A DNA stretch of 64,000 nt from Poritiphilus flavus (GCF_009901585.1 NZ_WXYO01000007.1:124001-188000); one strand, 5' to 3'. Positions 45,237-54,581 are shown, numbered from the stretch's first letter. Numbers and translations: made by a program. Notes: generated by a model from the letters alone, not told the origin.

Positions 45237-46001
45237 TTGAAAATCACTTTTTTGGGAACAGGAACATCTCAGGGAATCCCCGTGATCGGGAGCGAACATC
45301 CGGTTTGCCTCAGCACAGATCCTAAAGATAAAAGACTTCGTGTTTCCGTTCTTATCTCCTGGGAAAATCACAACTTTGTTATCGATTGCGGTCCTGATTT
45401 CAGGCAGCAAATGCTCACGAATAATATCCAAAAGCTGGATGGTATCTTGTTTACCCACGAACATGCTGATCACACTGCGGGCATTGACGATATCAGGCCC
45501 TTTTTTTTCCGGCAGGGAGACATCCCTATTTACGCCCACAGGCGTGTAATTGATTCCTTAAAACACCGTTTCGATTATATTTTCGCGGATGAAAACCGGT
45601 ATCCGGGAGCTCCGGCTGTCAAAGTCCAGGAAGTGAAAAACAACGAGCCTTTTGGCATTGGCGATCTCCTGGCCATTCCCATAGAGGCCCACCATAACAG
45701 ATTACAGGTTTTTGGTTACCGGGTGGGAGACTTCGCATACCTCACAGATGTAAAAACGATTGAGCAGGCAGAAATTGACAAGCTAAAAGGAGTCAAAGTG
45801 CTCTGTGTTAACGCATTGCGTAAAGAACACCATCACTCTCACTTTAATCTCGATGAAGCCCTTGCATTTGTCAAAGAGGTGAAGCCACATAAGGCTTATT
45901 TTACCCATATCAGCCATATGTTGGGATTTCACGCGGATGTTGAACGGGATCTACCGAAAGACGTACATTTGGCTTATGATAATCTCAGCATTGAACTCTA
46001 G
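45237..46001 (+). CDS. PhnP-like metallo-beta-lactamase-fold phosphodiesterase
   Basis: The 254-residue protein begins with TTG at 45237; an in-frame TAA lies four codons upstream and no ATG lies nearby. The N-terminus KITFLGTGTSQGIPV is canonical for the family. The metal motif THEHADHTAGIDD is near residue 74, and later metal residues are in HHSHFNLDE and FTHISHM. The enzyme resembles PhnP, which opens cyclic phosphate diesters; without phn genes nearby its substrate is unknown. A coiled-coil membrane protein gene follows 23 bases later. Confidence 0.88.
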   Translation: MKITFLGTGTSQGIPVIGSEHPVCLSTDPKDKRLRVSVLISWENHNFVIDCGPDFRQQMLTNNIQKLDGILFTHEHADHTAGIDDIRPFFFRQGDIPIYAHRRVIDSLKHRFDYIFADENRYPGAPAVKVQEVKNNEPFGIGDLLAIPIEAHHNRLQVFGYRVGDFAYLTDVKTIEQAEIDKLKGVKVLCVNALRKEHHHSHFNLDEALAFVKEVKPHKAYFTHISHMLGFHADVERDLPKDVHLAYDNLSIEL

Positions 46002-46024
46002 CCATTTAACCCATACCTAAGAAC

Positions 46025-46519
46025 ATGAAGAGTAGAATTTATCTTTACCTATTTATTTTTGCAGCCCTGATCGCACTTTACCTCGCAGTAAGCGGTAACA
46101 AGCGCGCCAGTGGGAACGAAGGCCGGATACAGGAACTTCAATCCAATGTTGAAGATCTCCGGGATTCCTTGCAAGCTTCACAACTAAAGGTCCTGGATAT
46201 GCAGTACTTTTCCCTGGAAAATAACGACGATGCCCTGGCGTATTACGATCATCTCAATCTGGATGATCCAAGTCGATATATATCTGATAAACTTCTGGAA
46301 ACCAATGAAAGGCGTGGAGATAACCCTCTGATTCCATATGAAGGTATGGAGAGTGATTTCAAATTAAACAAGATAAAGATCCTGAATCACAAATGGATAG
46401 TGGTAGATTTCTCGGACGGGAAATACTGGGGGGAATTGCTCTTGGGTTACGAGTTGAAAGACGATTTGAGTGTTGATTTTACCTTAAAGGACCACCTGCT
46501 TTATACCAGAAGTAATTAG
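46025..46519 (+). CDS. Membrane-anchored coiled-coil protein of unknown function
   Basis: The 164-residue protein has one N-terminal membrane helix (about 4-24), a short coiled coil (about 35-60) and a C-terminal domain of about 100 residues. The C-terminal motif KILNHKWIVVDFSDGKYWGE is distinctive. Its stop codon shares bases with the stop of the convergent esterase gene (46516-46519). Possibly cotranscribed with the PhnP-like gene. No family function known. Confidence 0.75.
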   Translation: MKSRIYLYLFIFAALIALYLAVSGNKRASGNEGRIQELQSNVEDLRDSLQASQLKVLDMQYFSLENNDDALAYYDHLNLDDPSRYISDKLLETNERRGDNPLIPYEGMESDFKLNKIKILNHKWIVVDFSDGKYWGELLLGYELKDDLSVDFTLKDHLLYTRSN

Positions 46520-47175
46520 ACCCTGGCTTCCAGCCACCGCTTAAATGCCTGAAAATTATGTGGAGATACCCCATGACCTACAGGAAATTCCTCGTAGCGA
46601 TGTGAGATCCCTATGGACTTCATCAATTCTGGGGCGCGTTGGGCCCATTCCGGAGGTATGACCATGTCTACCTGCCCGTGGGAGGCGTATACATCCAGTT
46701 TTGAATGGTCTTTATCCCGGTATCCGTCTACAAGGATCTTCTCATCAATATAGCCGCTAAGGGCTATCAGATATTTGATTTTTTCTGGAAATGACAGGGC
46801 CACGGCATAACTGAGAACCGTACCCTGGCTAAATCCCAATAAACTCAGGTTGGCTTTGTCCAGGTCATATGCTTCACAGGCTTCATCCATAAAGCGCAGT
46901 ATGATGTCCCTGGAGATTATGGCTTGTTCCACATCGGTCCATTTGCCGTATTCCGCATCAAAATTGATGGCGTACCAGGCGTACCCAAAAGGTTGAAGTG
47001 AAAATGGCGCCCGGGCTGAGATCACATACAGTTTCTCCGGTAGTTCCGAAGCAAAGGAAAACAAGTCCTCCTCGTTGCTTCCGTATCCGTGAAACAGGAA
47101 AATAGCCGGGGCAGGAGTATCCTTTAATGAAGAGGGCCTAACTATATGGTGAAGAGACAATGGGGGTGTTGTCAT
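46516..47175 (-). CDS. Phospholipase/carboxylesterase-like alpha/beta hydrolase
   Basis: The 219-residue protein starts at ATG 47175 (MTTPPLSLHHIVRPS). The oxyanion region is LFHGYGSNEEDL, the nucleophile motif is GFSQGTV (Ser about 116), and the C-terminal VDMVIPPEW and VGHGVSPHN supply the Asp and His. This is the small carboxylesterase family that hydrolyses short-chain or acyl-thio esters in the cytoplasm. It begins 1 base after the DUF4870 stop, so it is the last gene of a four-gene unit. Confidence 0.9.
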   Translation of the reverse strand: MTTPPLSLHHIVRPSSLKDTPAPAIFLFHGYGSNEEDLFSFASELPEKLYVISARAPFSLQPFGYAWYAINFDAEYGKWTDVEQAIISRDIILRFMDEACEAYDLDKANLSLLGFSQGTVLSYAVALSFPEKIKYLIALSGYIDEKILVDGYRDKDHSKLDVYASHGQVDMVIPPEWAQRAPELMKSIGISHRYEEFPVGHGVSPHNFQAFKRWLEARV

Positions 47176-47176
47176 T

Positions 47177-47506
47177 TTATTGAATAAAAGTGAACCACTT
47201 TTGAAAATAGGGACCAATTACGGGTACGGATTGCTTTTTGTTGTTCAAGGCTCCGAGAAATCCATAGAACCAAAGTACAATATAAAAGATATACAATCCA
47301 AACCATGCATATTTGTTGAACGAAACACTGAGGAAAAGGGCAAATCCAATAAAGGTAAGGTGAAGACCAAATGCCTGCCTGGTGTGAAAACGGGCAAAGT
47401 CATTTTTAGGCTCCACATTCATTGTGATAGCAATAAAAGCACCTACAATTGTGAGATATGCTATAATCGCGGTTGTTTTACCTTCCTTAATTGATTGTTC
47501 GTTCAT
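47177..47506 (-). CDS. DUF4870/Tic20-like membrane protein
   Basis: The 109-residue protein has three hydrophobic helices, about residues 13-30, 45-62 and 65-86. The loop MNVEPKNDFARFHTRQAFGLHL carries the F-x-R-x-H-x-x-Q-[AS] motif typical of this family. Function unknown. It lies 25 bases after the dihydroorotase-like gene and 1 base before the esterase gene. Confidence 0.85.
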   Translation of the reverse strand: MNEQSIKEGKTTAIIAYLTIVGAFIAITMNVEPKNDFARFHTRQAFGLHLTFIGFALFLSVSFNKYAWFGLYIFYIVLWFYGFLGALNNKKQSVPVIGPYFQKWFTFIQ

Positions 47507-47531
47507 AAAAAATATGAGCTTCGGATTGTGG

Positions 47532-48785
47532 TCAGATAATGAGTTGGTTATTGGCTATTATTCCTATTGCTTTACCTTTTAGCTCTTCTCCCAAGTACAT
47601 GCTGTTCTTGGAAGTCGAGTAGAGGTCGTCCTTGTTTAACTGATAAGAAACGTCCGGATCAAAAAGGCTTAAACAGGCCTCTTCACTCACTTCAATAGGC
47701 AGGTTTGCCACCCCGTAGCGTTCCTTTCCTTTGGTGAGTAAATCAACGGCCATCTCCGTACCGAAAAGCTGATTCAGCACTCCAAAAGCATTCTCGAGCC
47801 CCAGGGAACCGTAGCCTGCATTATCGAATTCCAATCGCTTTTCTTCAATATCCATTGGGGTGTGATCAGTGGTCACAAAATCGATAACACCATCTTTTAC
47901 GGCTTTTATCAGCATTTTTTGATCTTCCCTGGTCCTGAGTGGGGGTAAGACCTTGTAGTTGCTGTCAAAAGCTTCCAGCTCCTCGTCCGTAAACCAAAGA
48001 TTGTGAATGGCAACACTACAGCTGATATTCAGTCCTTTCTTTTTAGCTTCCTCAATATGTTTAACAGCGGCCCCGCTGGAAATCGTCGGGATATGCAATT
48101 TGCCTCCGCTGTACTCCAAAATATCCAGATCGCGTTTTATCTGCAGATTCTCTGCAAGGTTGGGAATGCCCTTCAAACCAAGCCTGGTAGAGGATGCTCC
48201 TTCGTGTACAATTCCCTTAGGTGCAAGTTTGCGGTCTAATGGAAAGGAGTAGACCAACCCACCAAAATTTTGGGAATACTGCAAGGCTATTTTGAGTAGG
48301 TTCGAATTTTCGATCGGACTTTTAAAATCGTAAAATCCTCCAGCTCCGGCATTGTGCATGTCATAGAGCTCGGCCAGATCAACTCCTGAGCTTTTTACCG
48401 TAAGGGAACCCAGGGGAATAAGATCCACTGCATTTCCTTCCGCCGATTTTTTCAGGAATATTATGGCTCCGCTACTATCCGGTTTTGGGTGAGTGTTCGG
48501 GTTAAGTACAATTGTGGTGAAGCCGCTTCTGGCCGCTGTTGCCAATCCGTTTGCAATGGTCTCACGTTCTTCGAATCCAGGTTCGCCGAAACTGACTCCG
48601 CTATCAAACCATCCTCTGGAAACACAGAGGCCTTTCTGTTGGATCACCCGGATGTTACTTCCCGTCTCTATACGAGCTGCAAGACGTTCAATACGCCCGT
48701 TCTTAATGAGAATGTCCCTTTTTTTAAGATGATTCGCCTTATTGGCCGGATCTATTAGTTTAACGGACTTTAGGAGTACATTCAT
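47532..48785 (-). CDS. Dihydroorotase-like protein lacking metal ligands
   Basis: The 417-residue protein has the amidohydrolase fold of multifunctional-type dihydroorotases: GEPGFEERETIANGLATAA and TTDHTPMDIEEKRLEF are well kept. The metal HxH after the first strand reads SGVSF, and the ligand motif usually HICHVS reads LHIPTISS. Two or more metal histidines are missing. Catalysis is therefore doubtful; such PyrC-like subunits in other bacteria act as structural partners of aspartate transcarbamoylase. A separate active dihydroorotase would be needed elsewhere. Confidence 0.85.
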   Translation of the reverse strand: MNVLLKSVKLIDPANKANHLKKRDILIKNGRIERLAARIETGSNIRVIQQKGLCVSRGWFDSGVSFGEPGFEERETIANGLATAARSGFTTIVLNPNTHPKPDSSGAIIFLKKSAEGNAVDLIPLGSLTVKSSGVDLAELYDMHNAGAGGFYDFKSPIENSNLLKIALQYSQNFGGLVYSFPLDRKLAPKGIVHEGASSTRLGLKGIPNLAENLQIKRDLDILEYSGGKLHIPTISSGAAVKHIEEAKKKGLNISCSVAIHNLWFTDEELEAFDSNYKVLPPLRTREDQKMLIKAVKDGVIDFVTTDHTPMDIEEKRLEFDNAGYGSLGLENAFGVLNQLFGTEMAVDLLTKGKERYGVANLPIEVSEEACLSLFDPDVSYQLNKDDLYSTSKNSMYLGEELKGKAIGIIANNQLII

Positions 48786-48862
48786 TTTTTCAATTTATCT
48801 CTGCGAGTTCGGGCTCTGATCTCAATATCCGATCCGCAAATCTTGTCCTTGCTGAACTGATC

Positions 48863-50779
48863 CTATTTGAAAAATTTTTGGATAAGCACTTCCACAAGGA
48901 TAAAAATCAAAGCTAAAATAACAAACCATTTCCAAAGCGAACTGACTTCATTCTCTTTTTCTATTTGACGAAGCAGATTTTCTACTGTATTTCCGCGCAT
49001 GCCGACCTCCAGGCTGTCGGTGTTCATATAAGCAAGATCGCTCTCATTTCTGGAATAGTTAAAACTGATCCTGGAGTGAATATCCGACCCTTCTTTAATA
49101 TCATAGATCCCGTCCTCTTTAGGATCTTCCTCGAAAACCATAGAGGTCTTATTGGAAAAAGACTGTTGTCTCGGGATAAATTCATAATTGTCACGACTCA
49201 CAGATAAAATTCGGTCAGATCCGACGGTTACGGGCAGGTCTATCTGATTTACCTGATCCATGGAGTAGTACAGCTGTGGTAACTTCAAACTGGATATGCC
49301 TATAGAATAAAAGGTAGGTACAATTAAGGGAGATCCCTTAAAATTGGTATTGGATCCATTAAGAGCGGCTGTAAACAGATATACGGAATCGGAACCCAGG
49401 AGGAACGCGTCTCCGCTTTGTAGTCTTAGCGCTGTTGGGGCGGCACTTCGTACCGTGTAATGGCTTTTTACCAATGGATATTGGAAATTGCTGACCTCTT
49501 TAACAAAGGCATTGTTATAAATGGGGTGCGCGAAGGCGATTGAAGTAAGATTTTGTTCCGTGTCTGAGCGTTCTATGAGGGTGGTGGAATAAAAATTTTG
49601 CAATACCGAATTATAGTTATTGACATCCGAATTTAGACCGGGAATAATGATCAGGCTACCCCCGTCTTTCACAAAAGACCGGACCGCGTTTTGCAATGCG
49701 GTAGGGATGGATTCCAATTCATTCAGCACCAACAGATTCTGTCTGGGCAAAAGGCTATAGTTTAACTCATTCAATCCGAAAGCTTCATACTCAAACTCAT
49801 CAGGGGTGTAGATCCGCTTCAGGAAATCACTTTCAGTATCGCCAATTACCAGAACCTTGATCTTATCCTGCCCGCCAATACGGAAAAAAAGTTGATTGTC
49901 ATAAGCGAGTCCGGTATCGGAGATCTCTATCCTCCCGTCAATTATTTCGTTTGATGGCAATGTAAACACCACTTTGGCAAGTCTTCTTTGGTCAAACGCG
50001 GCCGCCGTTTTGGCTATGAGCTTATCCCCGTTGTAAAGTGATACCGGGATGCTTTCCATAGTATCACTGGATGAAAGTTCGACAGTCAGTTCCAGTGAAT
50101 TTACGCTGTTGTCATTCACATATGCGGAGTCGATGGAAACATTAGTTTCGGAATCAGGAAGAAGCTGTACCACATGCCTTTGAACCCCTTCAATGGGATC
50201 AGCTACTCCCAACCGTCTCTGGAAGTCAGAAATTATCAGCAGGTCTTTGGTGCTTTCTTCTGTCGTATTGAAAAGTGCCGTGGCTTTAAGATCAATCTGA
50301 TCAAGCCCCAGTTGTTTCTGACTGTATTTCAACGTGAGCAAGTCATTCTGAATATCAGAGATACGTACATTTTGAAATTCGGCTTCGTTGGTAAAAAGGC
50401 TGAATACCCCATCCTGAGGCAGTGTTTTAACCAGATCCTGTACAGCCGCCTCCATCAGGCTGCCGTCTTCAGTTTTTGCCTGCATACTAAAGGAATCGTC
50501 CAGGTAGATGACCATTTCCCTTGGTTTTAAGGCCGTTTCCCTGGCTATAAAAGGCTGTGCGAAAGCGAGGACCAATGCGGTGAGGAGCATAAGACGGCTA
50601 ATCAAAAGCAGCCATTCTTTGAGACGGTTGCTGCGCCGGGATTCCGCGGCGACCTTTTGGAGTAATTTGACGTTTGTAAAAGGGGTTTTGCGAAATTTTC
50701 TAAGCTGAAAAAGATGCACAAAGATCGGGATCAGCAGGAGAAGAAGCGCCCAAAGAAGTTCCGGATGTTTAAACTGCAT
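48863..50779 (-). CDS. BatA-like membrane protein with aerotolerance-type N-terminal and VWA-like domains
   Basis: The 638-residue protein starts at ATG 50779 (MQFKHPELLWALLLLLIPIF); a TTG two codons upstream is less likely. The BatA N-terminal domain has two membrane helices (about 6-25 and 56-75) separated by RKFRKTPFTNVKLLQKV. A VWA-like domain follows with YLDDSFSMQAK. It ends with a helix (about 612-630) and a short basic tail. Family members act in the periplasm, possibly as assembly factors. It is the first of four same-strand genes (77-base gap to the next). Confidence 0.87.
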   Translation of the reverse strand: MQFKHPELLWALLLLLIPIFVHLFQLRKFRKTPFTNVKLLQKVAAESRRSNRLKEWLLLISRLMLLTALVLAFAQPFIARETALKPREMVIYLDDSFSMQAKTEDGSLMEAAVQDLVKTLPQDGVFSLFTNEAEFQNVRISDIQNDLLTLKYSQKQLGLDQIDLKATALFNTTEESTKDLLIISDFQRRLGVADPIEGVQRHVVQLLPDSETNVSIDSAYVNDNSVNSLELTVELSSSDTMESIPVSLYNGDKLIAKTAAAFDQRRLAKVVFTLPSNEIIDGRIEISDTGLAYDNQLFFRIGGQDKIKVLVIGDTESDFLKRIYTPDEFEYEAFGLNELNYSLLPRQNLLVLNELESIPTALQNAVRSFVKDGGSLIIIPGLNSDVNNYNSVLQNFYSTTLIERSDTEQNLTSIAFAHPIYNNAFVKEVSNFQYPLVKSHYTVRSAAPTALRLQSGDAFLLGSDSVYLFTAALNGSNTNFKGSPLIVPTFYSIGISSLKLPQLYYSMDQVNQIDLPVTVGSDRILSVSRDNYEFIPRQQSFSNKTSMVFEEDPKEDGIYDIKEGSDIHSRISFNYSRNESDLAYMNTDSLEVGMRGNTVENLLRQIEKENEVSSLWKWFVILALIFILVEVLIQKFFK

Positions 50780-50882
50780 TCCCAAATTAGATTGGGCAAA
50801 TATAAAAGTATTAGGAGCAATTTAATTATGATTTAGGACAAAATTAGCAGTCGATGGGCTACCGAAAGCCTAAACAGGTTTT

Positions 50883-50916
50883 AAAAAGCAGCCTCCCGTT
50901 ATTCTACGGGAGGCTG
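50883..50916 (-). terminator. Hairpin terminator of the 718-residue protein gene
   Basis: CAGCCTCCCGT (50889-50899) pairs perfectly over 11 bp with ACGGGAGGCTG (50906-50916). On the reverse strand a T5 run follows. Confidence 0.85.
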
Positions 50917-50929
50917 TTCCTAAGCCACT

Positions 50930-53086
50930 TTAGGTGTTGCTCAGGGCAAAAGCATTGGTATCTGCAGCATCGTATTGGTCCAGGCGTTCCGTTCCATTGG
51001 TGGCCAGGGCATATACCCTTAGCCGCTCGGCAAATGCTGCCTGCGGACAGGTTCCTACCAGCCTTGATACCGGAAAAGTATTAGAGAATACCCCTCCGGA
51101 CAGGCTGTAGAGTGGGGTAGAAGAGATAACGTATCCGCTCTCATTGACAGTTGGAGTGATAGCTTCTGTATTGTTTCCTTTTACAACTGAGAACCCGAAA
51201 GTCGCGAAGTTATTAACGTGGGATGCGATAAAGCTGATCTTTACCGGATCGTTCAGGTCGTTATACCTGAGAAAACCACATCGTCCGGACAGACTGCTTC
51301 CCAGTTCCACATCCTGGATGTCTGCATCGCAGTGATTGTTGTCTATTCGAACTTTAACTTCAAGATTCCTGGCGTTACCAGCTTGAATATTCAGGTAGTT
51401 GTCCGGAGCATTCACAGAGTTTCCGGAATTGTTGTAATCTGAAACCTGGAATACTTGTTTTGGTACGTCCACCACATGGAATACGCCTGCGCTGTCCCTT
51501 CTTAAGAGCTCAAGATCAAAGCGCCATAATCCGTCTGCCAGGTCTTTACTATTCATCGCCGCGGACCAGAAATCCGGACTTGTCCACTGTATCGTCAGGG
51601 CCTTATGTGCGGCAGGAACACCCGGATCATTATAGATATCCCAATGCGGAATGCGATAGCCGATATTTTCACCGGAACCTTCTGCACCAAGCGTAACGGA
51701 CTTGGTCTCGAAGTGCATATGCCCGTTGGTGTCCGTGGTAATTACGAAATAATGCTTGTTTACGGCTCCCTTAACTACTGTGGTTGTGGCTGCCAGAACA
51801 TTGTTAAGGGTCGCGTTTTTCAGTTGGGTTCTCGTCCATCTGTAATGGGTGATCCCTGTTTTGGGAAGGCCATCTCCAAACAACAATTTAAAGTAAAGTG
51901 TACTTCCGAATGGATTGATCTGATTGGAATGATGAATATCTGTACAGCCGACATTCCTTAGATTCACTCCCTGAACCGGAACGATACTGGCATCGTTTTG
52001 CTGTATATGCAGGGCGGTTGCATGTTGCCCGATAGAACGGAACCACACAAGTTCTCCCTCCAGTTGCCGTTCACAGTCGCAAGGAAAAACCCGGGGATCA
52101 GTAATATTGATGTTGATGTCTGTTCCGCAATCATAATCCCAGTAGGTGTAACATGGTATCGGAGGTCGGTATACGGTCACCCATTCCCCGTTTATATTCA
52201 CCTCAACCCAGATGTAAATATCCTTGTCGTTGGTAAAATTCAAATAATTGAAGTCGAAATTCCCATTGCAATCGCTATAAGCCGTGGCAATTTCCGTGCA
52301 GCGGTAGAAATAGGGCCAAAACCAGGGCCAAAGGCACAAATAGGGGTGCAACAAATGAAAATTTTTGTAGATCGTATTGTGAACTGTTGCAGTGGAAGAG
52401 GACAGGATCCCTTTTTTTACGAATTCCGGGAGTTCTACTAATTCATCTTTTGCACCCGCCATGGAGGCTAATCCTTCCAACCTATTTCTTGGAAAAATGG
52501 GCCTTCCGGGAATTGGTTCGATCACCGGCCCCGGATCCGGAATTGGAGGAATTTCTACTTTAGGTTTAAGTATGAACTCCTTTAACTTGTCTGCGAGATC
52601 TGTTATGACCGGTCTTGGGATCAAGGGCCACCACCATCGGATGCGATCAATCTCGCAAATGTGTACTCTCGCGTCGCATACCGGTAATACCTGGTCTTCC
52701 CCATCTATATTGAATGATTTGGACAGTGCCCCGGTAATCAGACACCAGTCCCAATTCGGGAATATTATCTTTGGAAGCCTGGTGATATTGATCTCATTTT
52801 TCAGATCCACGCGGATGGAAGGCTCGTATCCTCCCATCTTTTTAATTAGTAAGGGACTCATTTGCCGTCCTTTGAATTCTTTCGGAAGTGACGGACCGAT
52901 AAGTACACGGCTCTTTCCTCTTACGGTCTTAGCAGCCGTCTTTAGAACGGCCTTCCCATCCTTAATTGGGACACTTTCCAGAAGCTCATCTTTACTTCCG
53001 AAAAGGTAAAATTGAAGCCCTTTCTGAGGTACTCCATCCACACTTTTTACATTAACTTTAATAGGCGCGTTAGCTTTTTTTGCCAT
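50930..53086 (-). CDS. 718-residue protein of unknown function, no export signal visible
   Basis: The protein starts MAKKANAPIKVNVKSVDGVP, with no signal peptide or membrane helix. A first beta-rich domain (about 1-120) is followed by a Trp/Pro-rich region with CDARVHICEIDRIRWWWPLI and an IPPIPDPGPVIEPIPG linker. An aromatic/Cys segment (PYLCLWPWFWPYFYRC) leads into TAYSDCNGNFDFNYLNF, which looks like a transthyretin- or CarboxypepD-regulatory-type sandwich. Beta-rich sequence continues to the end. I do not recognise a function. It is a single gene with its own terminator and about 300 gene-free bases upstream. Confidence 0.8.
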   Translation of the reverse strand: MAKKANAPIKVNVKSVDGVPQKGLQFYLFGSKDELLESVPIKDGKAVLKTAAKTVRGKSRVLIGPSLPKEFKGRQMSPLLIKKMGGYEPSIRVDLKNEINITRLPKIIFPNWDWCLITGALSKSFNIDGEDQVLPVCDARVHICEIDRIRWWWPLIPRPVITDLADKLKEFILKPKVEIPPIPDPGPVIEPIPGRPIFPRNRLEGLASMAGAKDELVELPEFVKKGILSSSTATVHNTIYKNFHLLHPYLCLWPWFWPYFYRCTEIATAYSDCNGNFDFNYLNFTNDKDIYIWVEVNINGEWVTVYRPPIPCYTYWDYDCGTDININITDPRVFPCDCERQLEGELVWFRSIGQHATALHIQQNDASIVPVQGVNLRNVGCTDIHHSNQINPFGSTLYFKLLFGDGLPKTGITHYRWTRTQLKNATLNNVLAATTTVVKGAVNKHYFVITTDTNGHMHFETKSVTLGAEGSGENIGYRIPHWDIYNDPGVPAAHKALTIQWTSPDFWSAAMNSKDLADGLWRFDLELLRRDSAGVFHVVDVPKQVFQVSDYNNSGNSVNAPDNYLNIQAGNARNLEVKVRIDNNHCDADIQDVELGSSLSGRCGFLRYNDLNDPVKISFIASHVNNFATFGFSVVKGNNTEAITPTVNESGYVISSTPLYSLSGGVFSNTFPVSRLVGTCPQAAFAERLRVYALATNGTERLDQYDAADTNAFALSNT

Positions 53087-53384
53087 GACTAAACTATTTT
53101 AAGGATTACTATTTGAGGCTCGGCGGAGGAATTGCTGTGATCTAGTTTAGTATGGCCGGATTGGTCCCGGGGGATGGGATAGTTTGAAGAATCCACATTA
53201 AAACTACAAAAGCATTAAGCCACAACTAATATGAAATGTATGGCTGGTGAAATCTGCTGTGTAAATAACACCATTTCCTGCCCGGAATAACAAAAATTAT
53301 TCTGCTTTTGGTAGTAAAAAGATTACACGAAAAGAAAGCGAGACAGAATAGCTACCTGTGATTAAACTGTCTGACATTTAGCGG
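53087..53384. other. Intergenic region, 298 bases
   Basis: Between the 718-residue gene and the GT2 gene, both on the reverse strand. No exact promoter box is evident. A 19-codon Cys-rich ORF at 53231-53290 (+) is too short to call. Confidence 0.4.
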
Positions 53385-54392
53385 CTAACAGAAGAAAAAA
53401 TAATCCTCCATGGGGTTCATACCCAGGTCAGACAAATAGGTTTTGATCTGTATTTGGGCTTCCTCATTGGCCACGGTTACTATACTTTGGGTATTATTCA
53501 TGCTACGGATAAGATCGTAGTGCTGCAGTATCACACCGTAAACCTTCTTGCCTATCTTCCTGGGATTGTCGCAAACCCAGGTAAACGGAACATCCTGATT
53601 TACCAGACTCCGGGCTATGGTCTTACCTTTTGTTCCGGCTCCCCAAATGACCAGCTGCTTCCCGGATTCAAAATTCAACTTTAGAAAGTAGTGCAGTTTG
53701 ATATCCAGAAAGTAGTTCTGGGCATAGTGTTCACTTGTCCGGGATGTTCTGCTGTCATAATCGCGCCACAAGTGCAGAACCTCGCGGCAGGGGATACATT
53801 TCAGGCCTTTTTCGTAAAACCTAAAGGTGAGGTCATAATCTTCCGGGTATCGGTCCGGATCAAAGGCGCCACAGCTATTGAGGTCTTCTTTGTAAACCAT
53901 CCAACAAGGTGAGGGGATAACACATTCTTTATATATTTCGGAGTAATTGGTCCCACTTTCGGTCAATTGGTTTATCCAGCGTTCGTATCTGGCATAGCCG
54001 TCGCTGATACCGCGATCCGAAAAGTATTTCACCTGCCCTAGGGCTACATGACCTCTACCGTGATCCATTAGATTCCCGACCAGTTTTTGCAGTTTATGCG
54101 GTTTCATCAGATCGTCGGAATCCATTCTGCTTATTAGTTCACCCTTACTTTTTTTAAGCGCAATTCTAAGGGCGGGGATGATCCCTTCGTGCGTATTTGA
54201 AAATACTTTGATCCGCGGATCGGCGGCTGTGTAGCTATCCAAAATCTCCCGACTGCTGTCTGTGGAGTGATCATCTACAGCCAAAACTTCCCAATGAGTA
54301 TAAGACTGCTTTAGAATTGAATCCAGGCAGGCGGGTAGGAATTCGGCAGTGTTTTTAAATGGAATTAGAATGCTTACCAAGGGATCTTGCAT
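53385..54392 (-). CDS. Glycosyltransferase family 2 with C-terminal Rossmann-like domain
   Basis: The 335-residue protein starts at ATG 54392 (MQDPLVSILIPFKNTAEFLP); an upstream in-frame start adds a non-conserved dozen residues. Residues about 1-210 form a GT-A domain with the DxD site SRMDSDDLM and VLAVDDHSTD. Residues about 240-335 contain LVIWGAGTKGKTIARSLV, a glycine-rich Rossmann-type motif, and end DYFFFC. The fusion suggests a sugar transferase coupled to a nucleotide-binding or NAD-binding domain. Located downstream of a long inverted repeat and the sterol-desaturase gene on the same strand. Confidence 0.88.
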   Translation of the reverse strand: MQDPLVSILIPFKNTAEFLPACLDSILKQSYTHWEVLAVDDHSTDSSREILDSYTAADPRIKVFSNTHEGIIPALRIALKKSKGELISRMDSDDLMKPHKLQKLVGNLMDHGRGHVALGQVKYFSDRGISDGYARYERWINQLTESGTNYSEIYKECVIPSPCWMVYKEDLNSCGAFDPDRYPEDYDLTFRFYEKGLKCIPCREVLHLWRDYDSRTSRTSEHYAQNYFLDIKLHYFLKLNFESGKQLVIWGAGTKGKTIARSLVNQDVPFTWVCDNPRKIGKKVYGVILQHYDLIRSMNNTQSIVTVANEEAQIQIKTYLSDLGMNPMEDYFFFC

Positions 54393-54491
54393 GCTGGCAA
54401 GATAAGATAACTGAAAAAGCCCCGGCAATTCTGCAGGACTTTTTAACGGATTCAGTTGACCTAAGGATTACTTTTATTATTCGATGAAACA

Positions 54492-54558
54492 CCCTCTGGT
54501 TGGTTGTTTGCAGGGCCAGGCTGCCTGTTGCCATACCCATACCAACCGAACCAGAGGG
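54492..54558. repeat. Imperfect long inverted repeat between the GT2 and sterol-desaturase genes
   Basis: CCCTCTGGTTGGTTG (54492-54506) pairs with CAACCGAACCAGAGGG (54543-54558) over 15 bp with one bulged base; the 36-base interior has a small CAGG/CCTG stem. There is no T-run on either strand, so it is not an ordinary terminator. Confidence 0.65.
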
Positions 54559-54581
54559 GCTTTCCAGTTCTTCTCTTACTG

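Noticed and set aside
52392-53009. 205-codon open frame on the + strand
   Set aside because: Antisense inside the 718-residue gene, with no known motif and a Ser/Gly-rich composition expected of shadow frames.
53231-53290. 19-codon ORF with four cysteines (MKCMAGEICCVNNTISCPE)
   Set aside because: Very short, no box or terminator, and likely to arise by chance; the sequence alone cannot decide.
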